From Candidatus Bathyarchaeota archaeon (GTDB lineage: Archaea > Thermoproteota > Bathyarchaeia > RBG-16-48-13 > GCA-020355125), in the NCBI GenBank assembly GCA_030607815.1, contig JAUWJG010000004.1, positions 1 through 20,151 on the forward strand: 20,151 nucleotides of DNA, written 5' to 3'. The position numbers and the translations under genes were made by a program. Below are positions 15,583 to 20,151 of the stretch, one piece after another. The notes under the pieces are model-generated. The model was not told where the DNA came from. It worked only from the letters and a program-made list of their open reading frames with translations, and made no database searches. Each line of letters starts with the position of its first letter. The first letter of the stretch is position 1.

Positions 15583-16354
15583 TTTCCTAGACATATTAGC
15601 AAAGAATGCGAAAAAAACTATTAGTGAAGGCTATTACACAACTCAAATTGAAAGTAAACATAAACCGTTAAGTTTAAAGAAATCCATACTTGCTTTCAAT
15701 CATGCAGCTATAATCACAGAAATAAAACGTGCCTCACCAACCCTCGGCGTAATCAGAAAGAAGCTTGATGTAAAATCCACAGCAGAAAAAATGATGAAGA
15801 GTGGAGCTGTTGCAATATCAATTCTGACTGAGCCAAAACATTTCATGGGAACAATAAACATATTCATTAAAGTGAGGAAGAAGGTTGAACATCCTCTTCT
15901 CATGAAGGACATAATCCTAAGCCGATGTCAAATCGATACGGCATCGATTATTGGCGCAGATGCTATTCTTCTCATTAAAGCCCTCTTTGATAGAGGGTAC
16001 TGTGAATGTGATATTCATGACATGATTGAATATGCTAACTCCAGAAGCATAGAGGTATTATTAGAGACTCGCACAGAAGATGAGTTCTCATCAGCATTGG
16101 AAACCAAAGCTGACCTAGTCGGTATCAATAATAGGAATCTTGGAACATTGAACGTCAACTTGAACACTACTCACAGAATCCTACAGAAAATAAACCCAAA
16201 ACAGAAAGTTGTGGTGAGTGAGAGTGGCATAAAAACTCCTACGGACATCCAGCGCCTTCATTCAATTGGTGTCCAATGTTTCTTAGTGGGCACTGTGCTC
16301 ATGACAGCGAAGGATATTTCAAGTAAAATTAAGGAGCTTGTCTTAGCTATATGA
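15575..16354 (+). CDS. trpC: Indole-3-glycerol-phosphate synthase
   Basis: It closes the indole ring, turning CdRP into indole-3-glycerol phosphate with loss of CO2. The protein is a single TIM barrel. Visible signatures are ITEIKRASPTLG (substrate-binding loop with catalytic Lys), ISILTEPKHFMG, LLMKDIIL (catalytic Lys), EVLLETRTEDEF (catalytic Glu), VGINNRNL (Asn) and VVSESGI. I chose the ATG at 15575, giving 259 residues. It overlaps the trpD stop by 8 nt (translational coupling), and an upstream in-frame ATG at 15536 would add a 13-residue tail not typical of the family. The stop overlaps trpF as ATGA. TrpC and TrpF are separate proteins, not fused. Confidence 0.95.
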   Translation: MADFLDILAKNAKKTISEGYYTTQIESKHKPLSLKKSILAFNHAAIITEIKRASPTLGVIRKKLDVKSTAEKMMKSGAVAISILTEPKHFMGTINIFIKVRKKVEHPLLMKDIILSRCQIDTASIIGADAILLIKALFDRGYCECDIHDMIEYANSRSIEVLLETRTEDEFSSALETKADLVGINNRNLGTLNVNLNTTHRILQKINPKQKVVVSESGIKTPTDIQRLHSIGVQCFLVGTVLMTAKDISSKIKELVLAI

Positions 16355-17013
16355 GAACCGTGAAAGTAAAAATTTGTGGAATAACTAGAGAAGAAGATGT
16401 AAAGATAGTGTCGGATTTAGGTGTTGATGCTATTGGATTTATCGTCGGTGTACCTTCATCTCCAAGGAACTTATCCCTGAATAAGGCTAAAGAATTAATC
16501 AGACGCGTTCCTGTCTTTGTTAAAAGTGTGTTAGTTATGGTTCCGAAAAATCTTGAGGAAATCATTCGAACTTGTGAAAAGTTAAGCCCAAATGCACTAC
16601 AAATCCATGGAGAAAACATACGAAACGTTTCCTATCTTCGAAAGAACTTACCAAACACTTCAATTATTAGAGCTCTCAATGTCAATCAAGAAAACATTCT
16701 TGAAGCTGCTTCAGATGCATCCAAATCATTCGACGCTATATTACTGGATTCATCCTCTCACGGAATGTATGGTGGAACAGGAAAAGTTCATGATTGGAAA
16801 TTAAGTAAACGAGTTAAACGAGTTATTCATTCAAAACCACTGATTCTAGCTGGTGGTTTACATTCACAAAACGTAAAAGAAAGTATTTGTACGGTTAAAC
16901 CATATGCAGTGGACGTAAGCACAGGTGTCGAATCATTACCCGGGATTAAAGATTCTGTTAAAATCTCAGCATTCATAAAAAATGTTAAGGAACTATGGAT
17001 AAGCGACAAGTAA
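16351..17013 (+). CDS. trpF: Phosphoribosylanthranilate isomerase
   Basis: It catalyses the Amadori rearrangement of phosphoribosyl-anthranilate to CdRP. The 220-residue TIM barrel begins with VKVKICGITREED (Cys9, catalytic), then DAIGFIVGVPSSPRNLS, ALQIHGEN, the catalytic Asp in AILLDSSS (about 130), GGTGKVHDW, and the phosphate-binding LAGGLHSQNV and VDVSTGVE. It starts inside the trpC stop (ATGA) with AAGGAG 14 nt upstream, so re-initiation after trpC is likely. A 41-nt gap separates it from trpB. Its place after trpC means the genes follow neither strict pathway order nor a fusion. Confidence 0.95.
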   Translation: MRTVKVKICGITREEDVKIVSDLGVDAIGFIVGVPSSPRNLSLNKAKELIRRVPVFVKSVLVMVPKNLEEIIRTCEKLSPNALQIHGENIRNVSYLRKNLPNTSIIRALNVNQENILEAASDASKSFDAILLDSSSHGMYGGTGKVHDWKLSKRVKRVIHSKPLILAGGLHSQNVKESICTVKPYAVDVSTGVESLPGIKDSVKISAFIKNVKELWISDK

Positions 17014-17054
17014 TTTTTTTGTGTAATTCGAAAAACATGTAGGAGAGATAAAGA

Positions 17055-18227
17055 TTGAAAAAGGGAAGATTTGGAAGATTTGGTGGACAGTATGTAAATG
17101 AAATGTTGATGCCTGCACTCATAGAGTTAGAGGAGGCTTTCGATAAATTCTATCCAACCCAAACATTTCAAGGTAAACTTGAAGGATTACTCCGTGATTA
17201 CGGTGGAAGACCAACTCCACTCTATCATGCAGAGAATTTCAGTAAACTCATCGGATGCAAAGTTTACCTGAAGAGGGAGGACTTACTTTGCGGAGGGTCA
17301 CATAAACTCAACAACGCGTTAGGACAAGCTCTCTTAGCAAAGAAGATGGGTAAAACCCGAATTATCACTGAGACTGCTGCGGGGCAACATGGATTGGCTA
17401 CTGTCATGGCGGGTAATATCTGTGGATTAGAAACAGAGATTTTCATAGGCGTAAAAGACATAAAGCGTCAAGCTAGTAATGTAAACAAGATTAAACTACT
17501 CGGAGGCAAGGTAACTCCTGTAAAATCTGGAGGAGGCGTTCTCAAGGATGCCGTATCGGACACATTAAGAGAATGGACTACCTGTTCACAAACTACCTAT
17601 TACCTCATGGGATCTACCGTAGGACCACATCCATTTCCAGAAATTGTGGCAACTTTTCAAAGCATAATCGGTATAGAAATAAAAGAACAGATACTAGAAA
17701 AAGAAGGGAAACACCCTAATGCGATTTTAGCATGCGGTAGTGGGGGAAGCAATGCAATAGGAGCATTCAGACCGTTCATCTCAGACGAAGAAATAAGGCT
17801 TTACTTTGTTGAAGGAGGAGGAGAATCATTAGGAGCTAACAATAGTGCTGCTGCTTTTCAACTAGGTAAACCTGGAATTCTACATGGTGCATTGATGCAA
17901 GTTCTGCAGGATGAATACGGACAGATCAAGCCGTCCAAGACGAGAGCTGCTGGTTTAAACTATCCTGGAAGAGGTCCCGAGATATCTTATCTGTGTGAAA
18001 CAGGGAGAGTGAAAGCTTGTTATGCCTTAGATGAAGACGTCTTTAAAGCCGTCCAAATCATGGGTAGAACCGAAGGATTGATTCCTGCACTTGAAACCGC
18101 CCATGTCATAGCATACGTTTTAAATCACAGGTCAGAATTTGATAAAGATGAAACTATAGTAATAAATTATTCTGGCAGAGGAGGCAAGGATCTTAAAACG
18201 ATCATGAGGAATTGTTATGAATCTTGA
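17055..18227 (+). CDS. trpB: Tryptophan synthase beta chain (TrpB1)
   Basis: This PLP enzyme joins indole (channelled from TrpA) to serine, making tryptophan. The 390-residue protein shows GRFGGQYVNEMLMPAL (8-22), YLKREDL (71-77), HKLNNALGQALLA (83-95, PLP Lys84), Glu106 in TETAAGQHG, Arg138 in KRQASNV, the phosphate loop GSGGSNAIG (228-236), Glu340 and SGRGGKD (373-379). By alignment to Salmonella TrpB, the usually invariant Gly111 is Ala108, and Asp305, part of the closed-state salt bridge with Arg141, is Asn302. It is linked to trpA and has TrpB1-type motifs, so it is the operon's beta subunit. The start is TTG with GGAGAG (17042-17047) 7 nt upstream. The gene overlaps trpA by 11 nt. Confidence 0.95.
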   Translation: MKKGRFGRFGGQYVNEMLMPALIELEEAFDKFYPTQTFQGKLEGLLRDYGGRPTPLYHAENFSKLIGCKVYLKREDLLCGGSHKLNNALGQALLAKKMGKTRIITETAAGQHGLATVMAGNICGLETEIFIGVKDIKRQASNVNKIKLLGGKVTPVKSGGGVLKDAVSDTLREWTTCSQTTYYLMGSTVGPHPFPEIVATFQSIIGIEIKEQILEKEGKHPNAILACGSGGSNAIGAFRPFISDEEIRLYFVEGGGESLGANNSAAAFQLGKPGILHGALMQVLQDEYGQIKPSKTRAAGLNYPGRGPEISYLCETGRVKACYALDEDVFKAVQIMGRTEGLIPALETAHVIAYVLNHRSEFDKDETIVINYSGRGGKDLKTIMRNCYES

Positions 18228-19041
18228 AGAAAAACTTCGCGTATTGAAAGAACAAAGGGAAGGCGCTCATATGCCTCACGTCTATTATGGAGATCCAACA
18301 GAAGAGTTTTCATTGAAATTAATAGAATGTATGGTTGAAAATGGTGCAGATCTGATAGAGTTCGGAATTCCCTTCTCAGATCCCACGGCAGATGGACCGA
18401 CTTTTCAGGAAGCATGTGAAAGAGCCCTGAAAAAAGAGATGACGCCTCCAAAATGCATCCAAGGAATAAAAAGATTGAGAAGAAACGGCGTAAAAGTTCC
18501 AATAATTGTAACGACCTACTACAATATTCCATATGTAGTTGGAATCAAAAAATTTTTGGATGAAATTAAAAAGGCCGGAGCACAAGCATTAATTGTTCCA
18601 AATCTCCCAATTGAAGAAGCAAAAGAACTCCTATATGAAGGGAAGAAAAATGGAGTACATATAATCTTACAGATAACACCGATAACAACTGAAAAAAGAT
18701 TAAAGACAATCTCAGATGTTGCATCTGGATTTCTCTATGTCATCAATGTTGAGGGAGTAACGGGGGCAAGGGAAAACATGACCAATTCTACATTAAAACT
18801 AGTCAATAGAGTTAAAAAACATACTGATTTAACTATCTTAACTGGTTTCGGTATTTCAAAGAGAAAACATGCAGAAGCGGTTGTTTCAGCTGGTGCGGAT
18901 GGTGTCATAGTTGGAAGTGCATATGCAAAAATTTACGAGAAAAATTTGATAACACCTGAAGAAACATTACCAGAGATAACTCGATTAGTAAAACAAATAA
19001 AAAGGGGATGCATTGAAGGATACAAACATCGTCTCTTGTGA
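18217..19041 (+). CDS. trpA: Tryptophan synthase alpha chain
   Basis: It cleaves indole-3-glycerol phosphate to indole and glyceraldehyde 3-phosphate and passes indole to TrpB. The 274-residue TIM barrel carries both catalytic acids, Glu48 in DLIEFGIPFSDP and Asp59 in TADGPTFQ. The GVTGARE loop, LTGFGISKR and GADGVIVGSAYAK phosphate-binding elements are near the C-terminus. The first strand reads MPHVYYGDP, whereas most relatives have a YVTAGDP-like sequence, so the barrel bottom differs a little. The ATG has TGAGGA 6 nt upstream and overlaps the end of trpB. It is the last gene of the operon. Confidence 0.96.
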   Translation: MNLEEKLRVLKEQREGAHMPHVYYGDPTEEFSLKLIECMVENGADLIEFGIPFSDPTADGPTFQEACERALKKEMTPPKCIQGIKRLRRNGVKVPIIVTTYYNIPYVVGIKKFLDEIKKAGAQALIVPNLPIEEAKELLYEGKKNGVHIILQITPITTEKRLKTISDVASGFLYVINVEGVTGARENMTNSTLKLVNRVKKHTDLTILTGFGISKRKHAEAVVSAGADGVIVGSAYAKIYEKNLITPEETLPEITRLVKQIKRGCIEGYKHRLL

Positions 19042-19100
19042 TGAATTTAAATTATTAGTTTAATAATACGCAAGTTCTAGAAATGAATACTGAAAAATAT

Positions 19101-19126
19101 GGAATGGTAACCATAATCCTATTTTT
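19101..19126 (+). terminator. Possible trp operon terminator
   Basis: GGA-ATGG (19101-19107) pairs with CCAT-AA-TCC (19111-19119) around a TAA loop, with a 2-nt bulge, and is followed by TATTTTT. A simpler AT-only hairpin (19051-19067) lies directly after the trpA stop. The palindromic core TGGTAACCATA also occurs downstream of the PurF-like gene (5472-5482). Confidence 0.35.
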
Positions 19127-19546
19127 CAAGATAATTGTAAAATATCATAGTAGGTACAACGAATTTTATATACTATTTTCATTTAAATTATAATTTTTTT
19201 ACCAAAAGTGAATAAAATTAGACTAAATATAAATTATAATTAGTATCTCCCATTTTTTATGAATACTCCATATGAAATCTTTTACATTTTCTGTAATATG
19301 CTATAAATTTCTTAAAATCAACTAAAACTTTATTAAAAATTTAGTCTTAAAATAGTAATCTTTTTTGAATTAATCTCGCACGTAAACTTAAAACAGTTAC
19401 AAAACAGGTCAAGAAAGAAGTTTTTTTATATAAATTTGATTATTCACAGTAGACCCTATCTTTATTTCTGTGAGTTTTATTATTCCACAGGATAGCTTTC
19501 CCCGTTTTTCGAAGCATACATCTGTTTTTAAGATTAATTTTACAAT

Positions 19547-19567
19547 TTTACCCTTGGAAAGGGTAAA
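19547..19567. promoter_or_regulatory. Perfect 9-bp inverted repeat upstream of trpB2
   Basis: TTTACCCTT (19547-19555) and AAGGGTAAA (19559-19567) are perfect reverse complements around GGA. The element lies about 65 bp before the predicted trpB2 TATA box. Its GC core stands out in AT-rich DNA. It is a candidate activator or repressor site, or the stem of an upstream transcript. Confidence 0.4.
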
Positions 19568-19608
19568 TATTAAAAAACTTTCTCTTTCAGCTCAAATCTT
19601 GTCATTAT

Positions 19609-19639
19609 CGTACAAAGTTACACAATAAGTCTTAAATAT
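19609..19639 (+). promoter_or_regulatory. trpB2 promoter with degenerate TRP-box-like site
   Basis: TTAAATAT (19632-19639) is placed for a start site near 19660 and a leader of about 29 nt. CGTACA (19609-19614), one mismatch from TGTACA, lies 23 bp before it, close to the distance of operator 1 from the trpE TATA box (22 bp). No exact TGTACA is present here. Confidence 0.35.
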
Positions 19640-19688
19640 GTCTTTTTACAACATTTCTTGAACATAAGTATTCTGTGAAGTGAAGAAT

Positions 19689-20151
19689 ATGGTCTTACAA
19701 AAGATAATATTAGATGAAGAAGAGATTCCAAAGCAATGGTATTCTATACTACCGGATTTACCAAAACCACTACCCCCTATAATAGATCCAATAACAAAAT
19801 CGCCTGGACCTGGAATTGTACCTCGGTTATTCCCAAAACAGATTATCGCTCAAGAATTCAGCCAAGACAGATGGATAGATATTCCAGATGAGGTAAGAGA
19901 GGTCTACAAACTCTGGAGACCCACCCCCCTCTTCAGAGCAGTTAGACTCGAAAAAGTATTGAACACCCCAGCTAAGATTTACTATAAATATGAAGGAGTG
20001 AGCCCCCCAGGAAGCCATAAACCCAACACTGCTGTTCCTCAAGCATACTATAATATGAAAGAAGGAAAAGAACGAATAACTACTGAAACTGGAGCAGGAC
20101 AGTGGGGATCAGCCATAGCCTTCGGATGCTCGGTCTTTGGTCTTAAATCCA
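19689..20151 (+). CDS. trpB2: Tryptophan synthase beta-like protein TrpB2 (5' part)
   Basis: The window holds the first 154 residues of a protein normally about 430-450 long; it runs off the right edge. The sequence has the TrpB2-specific N-terminus absent from TrpB1: KIILDEEEIPKQWYSILPDL (5-24), LPKPLPP, the FPKQIIAQEFSQDRWIDIP stretch (48-66) and EVREVYKLWRPTPL (68-81). It also has the PLP lysine Lys111 in GSHKPNT and TETGAGQWG (132-140). TrpB2 condenses indole or possibly phosphoserine-derived substrates with serine independently of TrpA, and is thought to salvage indole. The ATG at 19689 has GTGA 5 nt upstream. Unlike the operon's TrpB1, it keeps the canonical ETGAGQ. It is separated from trpA by 647 bp. 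Confidence 0.95.
   Translation, partial: MVLQKIILDEEEIPKQWYSILPDLPKPLPPIIDPITKSPGPGIVPRLFPKQIIAQEFSQDRWIDIPDEVREVYKLWRPTPLFRAVRLEKVLNTPAKIYYKYEGVSPPGSHKPNTAVPQAYYNMKEGKERITTETGAGQWGSAIAFGCSVFGLKS

Larger units (their letters stand above)
19042..19688. other. Intergenic region between trpA and trpB2
   Basis: This AT-rich spacer of 647 bp has no credible gene. From left to right it holds an AT hairpin just after trpA (ATTATTA-GTT-TAATAAT, 19051-19067), a hairpin plus T-run (19101-19126), featureless AT-rich DNA, a TATATAAA element near 19427, a 9-bp inverted repeat (19547-19567), and the probable trpB2 promoter. Confidence 0.45.

Noticed and set aside
1..20151. tRNA, rRNA, CRISPR array, insertion sequence or prophage
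   Set aside because: No T-arm-like motif, regular direct-repeat array, transposase signature or paired terminal repeats were seen by inspection. A tRNA-scan or covariance search was not possible.

Overview
The window is archaeal. It has single-copy archaeal informational genes (Kae1, a separate Bud32, the 143-residue archaeal/eukaryotic-type S15, an archaeal HAM1/RdgB). It also has a translin-family protein, TATA/BRE-like promoters close to start codons, many TTG/GTG starts and a TrpB2. Coding DNA is AT-rich and intergenic DNA more so. I cannot fix the phylum; a TACK- or Asgard-like lineage such as Bathyarchaeia would fit, but that is inference.

Layout. 1-330: no convincing gene. 331-999 (-): translin-family protein. 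1307-3221 (+): site-2-type membrane protease overlapping a PHP-domain phosphoesterase. 3222-3866: gene-poor stretch with overlapping hairpins, a promoter and a 19-bp palindrome. 3867-5435 (+): PurF-like protein whose glutaminase active site is lost while its phosphoribosyltransferase and Fe-S cysteines are kept. 5535-7000 (-): badly decayed RecJ/DHH-family nuclease gene (archaeal GAN-type), directly behind intact rpsO/S15 (6997-7428, -). 7744-8070 (+): small tRNA-binding (CsaA/MetRS-C-like) protein. 8131-11912 (-): HAM1/RdgB, Bud32, Kae1 and SerRS, a translation-quality and tRNA-modification cluster transcribed in the order serS-kae1-bud32-rdgB. 11913-12573: long AT-rich divergent region with the trp promoter. 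12574-19041 (+): complete trpE-G-D-C-F-B-A operon, tightly packed with several overlaps. 19042-19688: intergenic region with a likely terminator and a second promoter. 19689 to the window end (+): 5' part of a second tryptophan synthase beta gene of the TrpB2 type.

How it works together. The seven trp genes convert chorismate to tryptophan. Three exact TGTACA motifs, spaced 10 and 40 bp apart, flank the predicted BRE/TATA and start site of trpE; this is the TRP-box sequence known for the methanogen repressor TrpY. TrpE also keeps the LLES motif used for tryptophan feedback inhibition. TrpB2 sits outside the operon behind its own promoter, where only a one-mismatch TRP-box-like site is seen.

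The points most worth follow-up are the catalytically dead glutaminase domain of the PurF-like protein with its operator-like palindrome, the phased TRP boxes, the recJ-like fossil beside S15, and substitutions at normally invariant TrpB1 active-site positions. I found no clear new multi-gene system, tRNA, rRNA, CRISPR array or insertion sequence.
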